Assembly (NCBI GenBank): GCA_020634035.1
Contig: JACKCM010000001.1
Span: 186,001 to 250,000, forward strand
DNA length: 64,000 nt
Source: Candidatus Obscuribacterales bacterium
Lineage (GTDB): Bacteria; Cyanobacteriota; Vampirovibrionia; Obscuribacterales; Obscuribacteraceae
Direction: 5' to 3'
In this document: one piece after another, positions 25,542-34,505 of the stretch
How positions within the stretch are numbered: position 1 is the first letter of the stretch
How the letters are laid out: each line of letters begins with the position of its first letter
Made by a program: the position numbers and the translations under genes
The notes under the pieces: generated by a model
Told to the model about the DNA's origin: nothing
Seen by the model: only the letters and a program-made list of their open reading frames with translations
Database searches by the model: none

Positions 25542-27290
25542 CTAGGGGCTGGTGGTCTTCTGAGACTTGACCACCCAATCTAACAAAGCTTCGCCCTTGG
25601 GCACGCCCCAGCCGGTGGGATGATCCCAGTTCGTGCCGGCCTTATAGCCCGGTCCCCAGTAATTACCGTTGTCACCGCGGGTAATGTCATAGAAGACCTT
25701 GCCATAATCCGCCGACCGTCCCATCTCGTAGATCAGTTCGTTGGCATTGCCGATGCGCTTGTTAGCCGCCTCGTCAATCAGGATCCACAAGGCAGCCCAT
25801 TCCGGAGCCGCCACCGATGTACCGCCATAAACCACCCACTTCCCTTCGAATCGGAAAGAGTAGCCTGTGGCGGGGTCGGCATTGAGTGCCACATCAGCGG
25901 TGTTACGCTTCTCAGAAGTCGGAACACCCGGACCATGCTGCCAGGACGGACGCTTCCAGTAGTCGGAAACACCGCCACCCGAACCCTTCCAGGCCATTTC
26001 CAGCGCTCGGGAGCCCTGGGAATCGAAGAGGGTCGTGCCACCGACCGCGGTGATATGCGGATCGGACGAAGGATAGTCAACGTCGAGCGGAGGAGCCACG
26101 AGCTTGCCGTCCTCGTCCTTCTCAGGCGGGATCTTGCAGTCGTAGGCGCCATAGTCTCCACTGGCGACGAAAACCGGCATGCCCTGTGCGGCAGCCTGCT
26201 TGAAGATGGTATGCTCCAGCTTCATCTGGCGCTTACCAGTGAAGCTCTCGCAGAGTCCCCAGCTTACCGACATTACGTCGGCATCATTGTCCACCACAAC
26301 CTGGTTGAAGGTCATGGTGAAGTTGACGAACTTGGGGTCGACAGCCATGTACATCAGGATATCGGCACCGGGAGCCTGCCCGCCTGCGGTCTGCAGGTCG
26401 AGGGTCGTCTCGGAATTGAGCGTGGTGCTCTTGCCGTTGATGTAGATGTTCTTGATGGTACCGGTGCGCACGATACCGTGCTGCTTCCAGTACTCTTTCA
26501 TGTCGTCCGGGTCATAGGTGTGAGCAGTGGCAATAGCCAGCTTCTTACCCTTACCTGAATAGGCGGTGCCGACATTCTTGTTGTTGGCGTTCGGGAAATC
26601 ATATACGGTGGCAACATCCTCGGGAGACATACCCCGGGGTCCTGCCGGTGCCTTCGGCTCCTTTTCAGGGGTCCCCTCCAGAGCGTTGCTCTGGAAACGT
26701 GCATAGGTGTTGAGACCCATGATACCTTCGATGGTATGCTCGAGCCTCACTGGAATGCTGGGGTCGCCCGCGTTGCTGGTATAGGTCACCAGTCCGGTGG
26801 CGTCGGTGATGGAATACCGATTCATCTCGACATCGAAAGCCGACTCGATTTGAGCGACAGTGCCCTCGACATAGATGAGCGTGCGGTTGTCCGAGACGTT
26901 GAGGACCGTCATCTGATGGTCCTGCAAGAAAGCGATCACGGCGTCCACATCGTCGGTAGCCGGTGAATAGAGCGCCTGGATGTCGGTCGGCGTCAGGTAT
27001 TTGCCATAGTTCGGAGAGGCAGGGTCGTTGACTTCGGCGATATACTTGTCGAGCTCAGCTTCGTTGCGAAGCTTGAGACCGACCAGGAACCGAATCTTCT
27101 CGCCGTCTTCAGCCGGACCTTCCAGCTTGGACGACCGCACGATGGGAGCCGTGCTGTCAGGTAAGACCTGCATCCTCTCGAAACCAAAATCGAAAACGCT
27201 GTTGGGCATGAAGTAGCCCAAAAGCAGAATCAGAGCCACAATTCCAGCCCCGATTGCGGAAAGCGAAATAACAGTTTTTCTGAAATTCAT
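25542..27290 (-). CDS. sedolisin-type serine-carboxyl peptidase (S53) with pro-domain and membrane anchor
   Basis: 582 residues. Residues 8-30 form an N-terminal transmembrane or uncleaved signal segment. A pro-kumamolisin activation domain follows (about 60-200), with GKYLTPTDIQALYSP. The peptidase domain carries the sedolisin catalytic set: Glu and Asp in SETTLDLQ, the oxyanion Asp in SGDYGAYDC, and Ser in GGTSVAAP. A calcium-site-like C-terminus (DITRGDNGNY and WDHPTGWG) is present. Such enzymes are secreted acid-acting endopeptidases activated by removing the pro-part. Third gene of a minus-strand series with a lipoprotein and an M48 peptidase upstream, so possibly cotranscribed. AGGAGACGACTG precedes the ATG. 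Confidence 0.92.
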   Translation of the reverse strand: MNFRKTVISLSAIGAGIVALILLLGYFMPNSVFDFGFERMQVLPDSTAPIVRSSKLEGPAEDGEKIRFLVGLKLRNEAELDKYIAEVNDPASPNYGKYLTPTDIQALYSPATDDVDAVIAFLQDHQMTVLNVSDNRTLIYVEGTVAQIESAFDVEMNRYSITDATGLVTYTSNAGDPSIPVRLEHTIEGIMGLNTYARFQSNALEGTPEKEPKAPAGPRGMSPEDVATVYDFPNANNKNVGTAYSGKGKKLAIATAHTYDPDDMKEYWKQHGIVRTGTIKNIYINGKSTTLNSETTLDLQTAGGQAPGADILMYMAVDPKFVNFTMTFNQVVVDNDADVMSVSWGLCESFTGKRQMKLEHTIFKQAAAQGMPVFVASGDYGAYDCKIPPEKDEDGKLVAPPLDVDYPSSDPHITAVGGTTLFDSQGSRALEMAWKGSGGGVSDYWKRPSWQHGPGVPTSEKRNTADVALNADPATGYSFRFEGKWVVYGGTSVAAPEWAALWILIDEAANKRIGNANELIYEMGRSADYGKVFYDITRGDNGNYWGPGYKAGTNWDHPTGWGVPKGEALLDWVVKSQKTTSP

Positions 27291-27336
27291 CAGTCGTCTC
27301 CTGTAAAACTCAGGATTCGGCAGTAATGGAAGATGC

Positions 27337-27385
27337 GCGGCCGCACCGTTGCATTCGAGTCTCTGCTCGACTTCGGTGCGGCCGC
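27337..27385 (-). other. strong intercistronic hairpin
   Basis: Perfect 12-bp arms GCGGCCGCACCG (27337-27348) and CGGTGCGGCCGC (27374-27385) lie between the lipoprotein gene and the sedolisin gene. No T-run follows, so it is more likely an mRNA stabiliser or attenuating structure than a full terminator. Confidence 0.6.
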
Positions 27386-27415
27386 GGCGAATAGCGGGTG
27401 TTTCTCCCTGGGGAG

Positions 27416-28480
27416 TTACAGAAAGTTGTTGGGAGCGTTGGTGAGCGGATCTTGATAGTCCGGCTCGTCAAAATGCGACCTGTCCACCGGGGGATCAGGC
27501 ATCGTACTCTGGAGCGGATTGGTGTTATCCAGCCAGGTTCCGTCATCCTGAAGAGTACGCTCGGACTTGACCGAACCATCTCGATTGAGCTCTTGCTCCT
27601 TGACCGGATTACCCTTGTCGAAGTATTCGATTTTGGTAACCCGGTTATTTGAATAGCGCTCGACATGAAGTCGACGCTTAATCGTCGTACCGTCCGAATC
27701 GAACTCCTCTACCGTCTGCAGTTGGTAAGACTGGTAGTAGTAATAGGTGCTGTTCGGATTCCAGTAACCGTCCCAGTACTGCTTGTAGAGAGCTTTGCCG
27801 GAAGGGTCGAAGACAGTGATATCGCGATTGTTGCTGTCCTTCTCCCTTGTCTGGGTATGGACGCCGTTACTGTCGAAGTACTCGACCACAACCTCGCGGC
27901 TGTTCGGCCACTCGGCCTTAGCCCAGAGAGTGGTGCCGTCCTTCTGGTAGTAGACGGTGCTCTTGCTCCCGTCGGCGCGGCTCTCCGTTATGCTGTGGAG
28001 ACGCTTGCCGTCGATGCGATACATGGTGATTTTCTGGGAGCCGTCGGCACGATACTCCACCTCTGCTTCCAGAACACCGCTGACGCGGTACATGGTCGTG
28101 GAGAGAGGCTTGCCCTTCTGGTCGTATTTGGTGACCGACTTGAGCTTGTTGACCACGGCATGAAATTCCTTGACCTCACCGACGGTGCCGTCGGGTCGGT
28201 AGAATTCCTCTTTCGAGCTGCCGTCGCGATAGTCTATGCGCATGGACACCTTGGTGCCGTTCGGAAGATAACGGTGTATCCGTTGAAACTCTTCGGAAGA
28301 ATCAGGTTGAAGCTCAACCTTGTCGATGGTGACAGGCGGAGCTGGCTCGGTCTGCTTCGGCGGATTGGCATCCGGAGGATTGGACTTACCATCCTCCGGG
28401 CCACAGCCGGCCAGGGAGAGAACTCCCAGTGCGAGAACCAGAGAACCGAAGAAACCGAAATACTTTCTTGTTCTGTTCAT
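27416..28480 (-). CDS. lipoprotein with MORN/YD-like repeats
   Basis: 354 residues. The signal sequence ends in a lipobox LAGC (Cys near residue 26). After a Pro-rich linker come repeated short beta units of the type YRxDGSxKxxxxYRxDG (for example YRADGSQKITMYRIDGKR, ESRADGSKSTVYYQKDGTT), as seen in MORN-like and antitoxin-type repeat proteins. It is probably anchored to the outer face of a membrane. The role is unknown; neighbouring peptidases suggest envelope protein quality control. GGAGATTAAGTCC precedes the ATG. Confidence 0.75.
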   Translation of the reverse strand: MNRTRKYFGFFGSLVLALGVLSLAGCGPEDGKSNPPDANPPKQTEPAPPVTIDKVELQPDSSEEFQRIHRYLPNGTKVSMRIDYRDGSSKEEFYRPDGTVGEVKEFHAVVNKLKSVTKYDQKGKPLSTTMYRVSGVLEAEVEYRADGSQKITMYRIDGKRLHSITESRADGSKSTVYYQKDGTTLWAKAEWPNSREVVVEYFDSNGVHTQTREKDSNNRDITVFDPSGKALYKQYWDGYWNPNSTYYYYQSYQLQTVEEFDSDGTTIKRRLHVERYSNNRVTKIEYFDKGNPVKEQELNRDGSVKSERTLQDDGTWLDNTNPLQSTMPDPPVDRSHFDEPDYQDPLTNAPNNFL

Positions 28481-28522
28481 GGACTTAATCTCCTGGATGG
28501 GGACATGGTCCCGGCCGGCAGG

Positions 28523-29566
28523 TCAGTCGCGGGGAAGACGGGGGCAGGTGCCTCCGTTCATACGATCCAGCATGGCCACCCGCTCCGAGACCGGAGGATG
28601 GGTGAGCTGCAGGTACTTCCACCAGCGCACGATACGCTGCCAGAGGGTCTCGGCCTTGTCTTCGGCGAGCTGGTCGAAAATGGGATCGACGGTCATGATC
28701 GGACGAATGGCGCGATAAAGCTCCTTCTCCCGACCCTTGGGGCGATGCTGCTCCACATAGGCGACCAGCTTCTGGAGCGCCATGGAGAGGTCACAGGGCT
28801 TGCCCGTCATCATGGCGCCGCTGCCGTCGGCGAGCGACTCCCGGGAACGCACCACGAACATCTGGATGACGCGGGTGAGGTAGCCGGTGATGCGGAAGAT
28901 GATGAACATGATCACCCACTCGAGAATGCCGGTGAAGAAGCCCTTGCGCTCGGGGTTCATGCCGAGGCGCTTCTTGAACCAGCTCAGGCTGCCCATGACC
29001 ATACGAACACCGGCATCGGTGATCATGAAGAAGATCATGGAGAGCACAGAGAGAAACGAGTTGACCGCCACGTCGTAGTTCTTCACGTGGGCGAGTTCGT
29101 GGGCGAAGATTGCCTCGATCTCGTCGTCGGTCATGCCTGCCTTGAACAGACCCTGGGTGGCTGCCACCACCGCCTTGCGATGGATCGGACCAGTGGCGAA
29201 TGCATTGGGCAGAGGGTTGTCCGAGATGTAGACGGGCGGCTTGAACTTCAGTCCGCTCTTCGCATAGACCCGGTCGACGATCTCGATCAGGCGCCGATGC
29301 TCAGGATTGTTCGGGTCGGCGGGGACCGACTTGGTCATGGTCAGAGCCACCTTGGCGCTGAACCACCACATGACCACGGGCAGGAGCATCCAGACCAGGC
29401 CGAAGCTGAGCTTGAACTCGTAGGTGAATCCGAAGCCCCACAAGGCGAGGAAAATCAGGAGACCCATCAAGCCGTATCCGGTGAGGGTCTTAAGCCAGCT
29501 GACAAAAATGTGTCGCTTGATAGCCGGATACTTGGGGTCATCCGGCGGAATTACGGTATGTGCCAT
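28523..29566 (-). CDS. HtpX-like M48 membrane zinc metallopeptidase
   Basis: 347 residues. Two N-terminal hydrophobic segments (about 25-70) are followed by the zinc site IFAHELAHVKNYD, two more hydrophobic segments, and the third ligand Glu in SRESLADGSGAMM. This is the HtpX/Ste24 layout: a membrane protease that degrades misfolded membrane proteins from the cytoplasmic side. Length is a little above E. coli HtpX (293) because of the C-terminal extension. First gene of the minus-strand series with lipoprotein and sedolisin. AAAGGAAGTAGCT precedes the ATG. Confidence 0.9.
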   Translation of the reverse strand: MAHTVIPPDDPKYPAIKRHIFVSWLKTLTGYGLMGLLIFLALWGFGFTYEFKLSFGLVWMLLPVVMWWFSAKVALTMTKSVPADPNNPEHRRLIEIVDRVYAKSGLKFKPPVYISDNPLPNAFATGPIHRKAVVAATQGLFKAGMTDDEIEAIFAHELAHVKNYDVAVNSFLSVLSMIFFMITDAGVRMVMGSLSWFKKRLGMNPERKGFFTGILEWVIMFIIFRITGYLTRVIQMFVVRSRESLADGSGAMMTGKPCDLSMALQKLVAYVEQHRPKGREKELYRAIRPIMTVDPIFDQLAEDKAETLWQRIVRWWKYLQLTHPPVSERVAMLDRMNGGTCPRLPRD

Positions 29567-30000
29567 AGCTACTTCCTTTACTTAGAAAGTCGAGAAAGCG
29601 CCTTACTGTCTTTATGGCGAGTGATTTAATAGTCGACAGTGAGCGCCTCACTCGATGTGAGAAGAAGCTGCAAGAAAGAGAAGGTGAATTACCTGTTTTG
29701 GAAGGCTTTCACGTAAAAATAAAACTGAAAACAATAAGACTAGTAAAAGTTAGTTGGAGGTTATCATGAGATTCAATCTCAAGAAGCATTAGAAAGATAT
29801 CCTGTCGACCACAAAGATCGACTGCGCGATGATGGCACTCGACTTGCCAAGCAGGCACGAGAACCGATATCACTGATTTACAAAGAGGATTGAGACAAAC
29901 CACTCGACAACGCCCGGCTTGCCAAGACCAGGCGGCAGACGGCGTTTTCGCCGATAGCGAAGCTCTGCATAACAAACCCGATTTAGAAAGAAATTCTCGC
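29567..30000. other. intergenic region upstream of the M48 gene
   Basis: About 430 bp; it must hold the promoter of the M48/lipoprotein/sedolisin series. A small CGGCG/CGCCG hairpin lies near 29941-29954. No supported gene and no palindrome copy. Confidence 0.4.
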
Positions 30001-31041
30001 TCAGACTTTTTCTTTGCTCAGCAGTCTTTCGTATTCGCTGCGGTCTTTGCCGGCCAGATCAAATTGACCTTCGCGCTCATAGACCTTTGCCCTGTGGTAG
30101 TAAGCATTAGCCATACCAGCATCTTTACTGATGACCAGAGTAAAGTCTTCCAGAGCTTTCTTATCGCGACCCAGAGAAAAATTAGCTATACCGCGCATTA
30201 CATAGGCATCGAGCTTGTTGGGAGCCATACTGACCAGGATCGATAAATCGGCTATTGCTCTGCCATAGTTGCTCTGCTGAAAGTAAGCCTGGGCTCTCAG
30301 ATAATAGGCATCGGGAATATCCGGCTCTCGGTCGATGGCAGAATTAAAATCGCTGACCGCCTCGGCGAATTTACCGGTGGCAAGATAAGAAGTGCCCCGG
30401 CCGATATAACCGAGCACAAAGCTATCATCCAGCTCCAGAGCATGGTTGAATTTGCCGACAGCACCGCGGTGATTACCTGCGGCCACCAGCTCGACAGCCT
30501 CGTTGAAGATAGCCTCGGGATCACCCTGCAATGCACCAGCAGCAGTGGCACTTTCAACAACAGGAGCAGCTACCGCATCAGCCTGTCCATTAGTATGCAC
30601 CGCTTCGTCGGCTGTATCGTCACTCTCATTTTCTTCTTCGAAATCGATAGCTTCGAGCCTTTCTTTGAGGTCAGAGATAGTTCTCTGCCAGGAAACAGAA
30701 GCATCCGTGCCATCCCAGAGATCTCTCAACTCTGAGTTTTTAGCGACTTTGTCCACTACCCTGGCGGCAACTCGCACTGTATCGGGAGAGCTTTTGTAGC
30801 TATGGGTCTTGAGCCAAAGAATCAACTCCTGGGGCAGATTCTCAGAAGGTTTCTGCCAGGAAGCCGCCACGGTTTCTGCGGCGGCAATGCCACGCTCGGC
30901 ATCCTGTCCATCGATGAACATATCCGATCTATCAACCTTCGCAAGCGCCTCTTCGATCATATCGCCGGAGGTAGATCCGGTAAGATCCTTGAGCCAGTCC
31001 TGAGCCTGTTCATTGCCGAAACTGCTGACGTCCCAAACCAT
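30001..31041 (-). CDS. DUF4259 domain fused to TPR repeats
   Basis: About 346 residues from the ATG at 31041; the frame is open 28 codons further but that part is not homologous-looking. The first 110 residues match DUF4259 (MVWDVSSFGNEQAQDWLKDL and the ALAKVDRSDMFIDGQDAERGIAAAE stretch). A Glu/Asp-rich linker follows, then four to five TPR units (FNEAVELVAAGNHRGAVGKF to the end). The fusion suggests a protein-interaction adaptor. Function unknown; cytoplasmic. It diverges from the methyltransferase gene. Confidence 0.75.
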   Translation of the reverse strand: MVWDVSSFGNEQAQDWLKDLTGSTSGDMIEEALAKVDRSDMFIDGQDAERGIAAAETVAASWQKPSENLPQELILWLKTHSYKSSPDTVRVAARVVDKVAKNSELRDLWDGTDASVSWQRTISDLKERLEAIDFEEENESDDTADEAVHTNGQADAVAAPVVESATAAGALQGDPEAIFNEAVELVAAGNHRGAVGKFNHALELDDSFVLGYIGRGTSYLATGKFAEAVSDFNSAIDREPDIPDAYYLRAQAYFQQSNYGRAIADLSILVSMAPNKLDAYVMRGIANFSLGRDKKALEDFTLVISKDAGMANAYYHRAKVYEREGQFDLAGKDRSEYERLLSKEKV

Positions 31042-31186
31042 AGGATGCGTTAAACTCCAAGTAATACACAGCTTCAATAGTTTATCACCCGAAGCTTTTA
31101 TAAAGATCCACCGCATGGAAATCAAGAGAAATTGCCTTTATCAGCATTTGAGCTAAGATAGAGCCGTGGCAAAACAGCAGGGATCC

Positions 31187-31969
31187 ATGGCAGGCAACAC
31201 AGAAAAATTCACCGGACTGGCTGATGTCTATGCCAGGTTTCGTCCCGGCTATCCGAAAGAAGCGGTAAGCTTTCTCAAAGAACGCTGCCGACTGGACACA
31301 AACTCGAAAGTTGCCGATATAGGCTGCGGCACCGGTATATTCTCTCGACTTCTGCATAGCCAGGGCATCGAAAATATAATCGGGATCGAACCCAATCTAG
31401 ACATGCTCAGAGCAGCCAGAGAAGAATGCGAATCCGATACCACCTATAACACCATTAAGTTTATCAATGGCACCGCCGAAGACACCACCCTGGACAGAGA
31501 CAGCATCGACACCGTGGTATCAGCCCAGGCATTTCACTGGTTCGATGCCGAAAAAGCCCTCGAAGAGTTTCACAGAATCCTCAAAAAAAGCGGTCACTGT
31601 GCCCTGGTCTGGAACGTGAGAGACGATTCCGATCCTTTCACCCGGGAATACGGCGAAACCATGTACGAACACAGCACCAGAGGCTCAGACGAAATAAAGC
31701 GCGGTGTCTCTGGCAAAAAGCTTCTGCTGAGCTCGATTTTCGAATCTCTTGCAGTCAAAGAATTTGCCAACAGCCAGGTGCTTGACGAAGAAGGGATAAT
31801 CGGAAGAGCGATATCCACCTCTTATGCGCCCAGAGAAGAAGCAGAGAAAGAAGAGCTGATCTCCTCGCTCAAAAAGCTATTCATAAAACATCGGGACAAA
31901 GCCAACCCCGAGCAGATAACCATGCGTTATATAACCACCATCTATCTTGCCCGAAAGCTGAGCGCCTGA
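31187..31969 (+). CDS. class I SAM-dependent methyltransferase
   Basis: About 260 residues from the ATG preceded by AGGGA; a GTG at 31166 would add seven. The SAM-binding motif I is VADIGCGTGIFS, motif II GIEPNLDML, and a DTVVSAQAFHWFD motif fits the Methyltransf_11 group. The N-terminal YARFRPGYP is typical of this family. The substrate is not predictable. It converges on the TPMT-like gene with only 29 bp between them. Confidence 0.85.
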   Translation: MAGNTEKFTGLADVYARFRPGYPKEAVSFLKERCRLDTNSKVADIGCGTGIFSRLLHSQGIENIIGIEPNLDMLRAAREECESDTTYNTIKFINGTAEDTTLDRDSIDTVVSAQAFHWFDAEKALEEFHRILKKSGHCALVWNVRDDSDPFTREYGETMYEHSTRGSDEIKRGVSGKKLLLSSIFESLAVKEFANSQVLDEEGIIGRAISTSYAPREEAEKEELISSLKKLFIKHRDKANPEQITMRYITTIYLARKLSA

Positions 31970-31998
31970 ACTCATATCAGGTATCAGGTTAAGCCGGC

Positions 31999-32610
31999 TC
32001 AGAGGACTTTCGACCAGACCTGCCAGCGCTCTTTTCCTTCGAACACCGCAAGCTGGTCTTCGGTCGATTCGTCTGCCTCTTGCTGAAACAAGCCTGTCAT
32101 AAGCGTAGAAAGATTGACCTCGGCAATAGGATACGGCGGTCCACTCTTGCGTTCGGTATCGACGAAGAAGAATCCGAATAACTTTCCTTCGTCCTTCAAT
32201 AAAGAACGCAAAACAGCCGGAAACCGATCCCTAAAACTGGGATGGATAGCACAGAGAAAAGCTCGCTCATAGACAAAGTCAAAATCATTTTGAACAAGTT
32301 CAAAAAAGTCCGACACTTCGAATCGTACTGGCAGATCACCGACAATAGACCTGGCTCGTTCAATAGCCGGCTCGCTCACATCAATCGCAGTTACCTGCAT
32401 CCCCCTGGAAGCCAGATAGGCCGCTTCATAGGCCGAACCACAACCCGGTATCAGTACGGATTTTCCGGCCACCCTACCCTCGCCATTCTCTAGTTCGATG
32501 AATCGTCGAAGTCGCTCGGGTACGCCACCGCAATCCCAGGGAAGGCGGCCTTCTTTATATAGGTTGTCCCAGAACTCTACCGATCTGGGCTGGTCAGCAT
32601 CTACAGACAT
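31999..32610 (-). CDS. thiopurine S-methyltransferase-family SAM methyltransferase
   Basis: About 203 residues (an upstream start at 32622 would add four). Carries family marks: EFWDNLYKEGRLPWDCGGVP near the N-terminus, SAM motif I VLIPGCGSAYEAAYLA, and YERAFLCAIHP after motif IV. Bacterial members methylate tellurite, selenite or thiol compounds; which applies here cannot be told. Monocistronic, minus strand. Confidence 0.85.
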   Translation of the reverse strand: MSVDADQPRSVEFWDNLYKEGRLPWDCGGVPERLRRFIELENGEGRVAGKSVLIPGCGSAYEAAYLASRGMQVTAIDVSEPAIERARSIVGDLPVRFEVSDFFELVQNDFDFVYERAFLCAIHPSFRDRFPAVLRSLLKDEGKLFGFFFVDTERKSGPPYPIAEVNLSTLMTGLFQQEADESTEDQLAVFEGKERWQVWSKVL

Positions 32611-32931
32611 ACATACACTCACTTATATGATGGCGCTGCAAACGATAGCACGAACATTTTTGAGCAAACGAAAAAGATCCCCTAAAACAAAAAATCCTAT
32701 TAAATTCAACAATTTCTTTAGGCTTCACCTAAAAATCGTCTTAGCCACCTCAAAGCACCACTCGATCAACCGGGCATTTACCGGACAGGGAAAGGCTTTT
32801 CACGACCAAAAGGCTCAATAGTTGCGATATCATAATGAATTTCAAGAGGCTATACAAATCGTAGTAAAACTGATTCGTAACCCGGCTTTGCCGAAAAAAG
32901 CAAAGCGCCTTAACAAACAGGAGTGTCTGAG

Positions 32932-34065
32932 ATGACTGGAATCTTCGACGATTTAAAAGATTACGGCCACGAGCAAGTTTCCTTCTTCCATGATGAAGAG
33001 ACGGGCCTAAAGGCAATAATCGGTATCCACAGTACCGTTTTAGGACCGGCTCTCGGCGGCTGCCGCATGTGGAAGTATGCCGACGATCAGGAAGCTTTGA
33101 GAGACGTACTCAGACTCTCCCGCGGCATGACCTACAAAGCTGCCGTGGCAGGACTCAATCTCGGTGGTGGTAAAGCCGTCGTAGTAGCTGATTCCCGCAC
33201 AGACAAAAACGAAGCCCTGCTCAAGTCTTTCGGTAGAGCTGTCGACGCCGTCGGCGGCCGATACATCACCGCCGAAGATGTCGGCATGACAGTAGCCGAT
33301 ATCGACACAATCAGAACCGTGACCCGGCATGCCGTGGGCGGAAGCAACGAAGGCGGCAGCGGAGATCCTTCCGACATGACCGCTTTAGGTGTATTCCAGG
33401 GCATTAAAGCAGCCCTCAAAGTATCCGGCCAGGGCGAAAAACTGGAAGGCGTCAAAGTCGCCATCCAGGGTGTAGGCAATGTGGGCTACCACCTCTGCAG
33501 CTATCTCTCCGCAGCCGGTGCCAAGCTGATAATCACCGATATCTATCCTAACCAAGTCAAAAAAGTTGAGCAGGAATTCGGCGCTGAAGTTGTCGCTCCC
33601 GACCAGATCTACTCTGTCGATTGCGATATCTTCGCTCCTTGCGCTCTTGGTGCTATCCTCAACTCGAGAACCATTCCTCAACTCAAGTGCTCTATCGTTG
33701 CCGGCTCCGCCAACAACCAGCTTGAAAAAGACGAAGACGGTTTCACCCTCTTCTCCAAAGGAATCACCTATGCTCCGGATTATGCCATCAACTCCGGCGG
33801 TCTCATCAATGTAGCCGCTGAACTGGATGGTTATAACAAAGAGAAAGTGTTGAACAAAGTCTCTCAAATCTACACGACTATCGAGAGCATTCTCGAACAC
33901 TCCAAAAAAGAGCATGTTCCGCCTCACCAGGCTGCTGATGCTCTGGCAGAGAAGAGACTGAAAGAAGCTCGCAAGCAGACTCCGAACACCAGTTTCGGAT
34001 TTCGCAGCCAGTTCATGACCGACACCAAGATCATGAGCGAACTGACAGCCGCCTCTTTGAACTAA
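32932..34065 (+). CDS. leucine dehydrogenase (Glu/Leu/Phe/Val dehydrogenase family)
   Basis: 377 residues from ATG 32932 with AGGAGTGTCTGAG in front; a GTG nine bases upstream is less likely. The catalytic region is GLNLGGGKAVVV (Lys of the active site), the dimer and hinge region AEDVGMTVADID, and the NAD-binding loop GVGNVGYHL. It oxidatively deaminates branched-chain amino acids to keto acids, reversibly. Family length 350-380 fits. It may form a short unit with the next small gene, 15 bp downstream. Confidence 0.93.
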   Translation: MTGIFDDLKDYGHEQVSFFHDEETGLKAIIGIHSTVLGPALGGCRMWKYADDQEALRDVLRLSRGMTYKAAVAGLNLGGGKAVVVADSRTDKNEALLKSFGRAVDAVGGRYITAEDVGMTVADIDTIRTVTRHAVGGSNEGGSGDPSDMTALGVFQGIKAALKVSGQGEKLEGVKVAIQGVGNVGYHLCSYLSAAGAKLIITDIYPNQVKKVEQEFGAEVVAPDQIYSVDCDIFAPCALGAILNSRTIPQLKCSIVAGSANNQLEKDEDGFTLFSKGITYAPDYAINSGGLINVAAELDGYNKEKVLNKVSQIYTTIESILEHSKKEHVPPHQAADALAEKRLKEARKQTPNTSFGFRSQFMTDTKIMSELTAASLN

Positions 34066-34080
34066 ATCGAGAGGACTGAT

Positions 34081-34443
34081 TTGAGCTTCAACACCATCTA
34101 CGGTGAGCTTGATTGCCCGCACTGCAAATCCAGGATATTATCCGGAGTAGGTTTCCGGTTCGGACAATTAAATCAGAGACAATACAAGAAGGGGGACGAG
34201 CTAGCCTGGGAAGGCGACCAATGCCGTCCCCCTTCCCGTCCTGATGCCCGAGTTATCAAAACACTCGGCCACTTCAACTGTGACAACATCAAATGCTCCT
34301 CCTGGCAGGATTGCTTTCCCGACATTCAAACGGTCTTGATTACAATCGAGAACAATCGTATTACCGATGTCGAAATCTATAAACCGAGCGGCGACGAAGA
34401 AGAGTTCGCCATTTTAGAGCCTGCCGAATTGCGCGGAGCTTAA
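34081..34443 (+). CDS. small Cys-containing hypothetical protein
   Basis: 120 residues from a TTG start, 15 bp after leucine dehydrogenase, with GAGAGGACTGAT in front. Has an N-terminal CPHC pair and two later Cys (CDNIKC and DCFPD), compatible with a structural zinc site. No recognised family. Its position suggests cotranscription with leucine dehydrogenase. Confidence 0.6.
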   Translation: MSFNTIYGELDCPHCKSRILSGVGFRFGQLNQRQYKKGDELAWEGDQCRPPSRPDARVIKTLGHFNCDNIKCSSWQDCFPDIQTVLITIENNRITDVEIYKPSGDEEEFAILEPAELRGA

Positions 34444-34450
34444 CGAACAA

Positions 34451-34479
34451 TTTCACTCTCTAATAACTGCGTATATAAT
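34451..34479 (+). promoter_or_regulatory. possible promoter of the aminotransferase gene
   Basis: TATAAT at 34474-34479 with a weak -35 (TTTCAC, 17-bp spacer), 27 bp before the ATG at 34506. Confidence 0.35.
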
Positions 34480-34505
34480 CAGGTTCCCGCAACCTGGAGT
34501 ACGCC

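Noticed and set aside
27665..29629. 654-codon plus-strand open frame opposite the lipoprotein and M48 genes
   Set aside because: It spans two well-supported minus-strand genes and the spacer between them, and shows no domain of its own.
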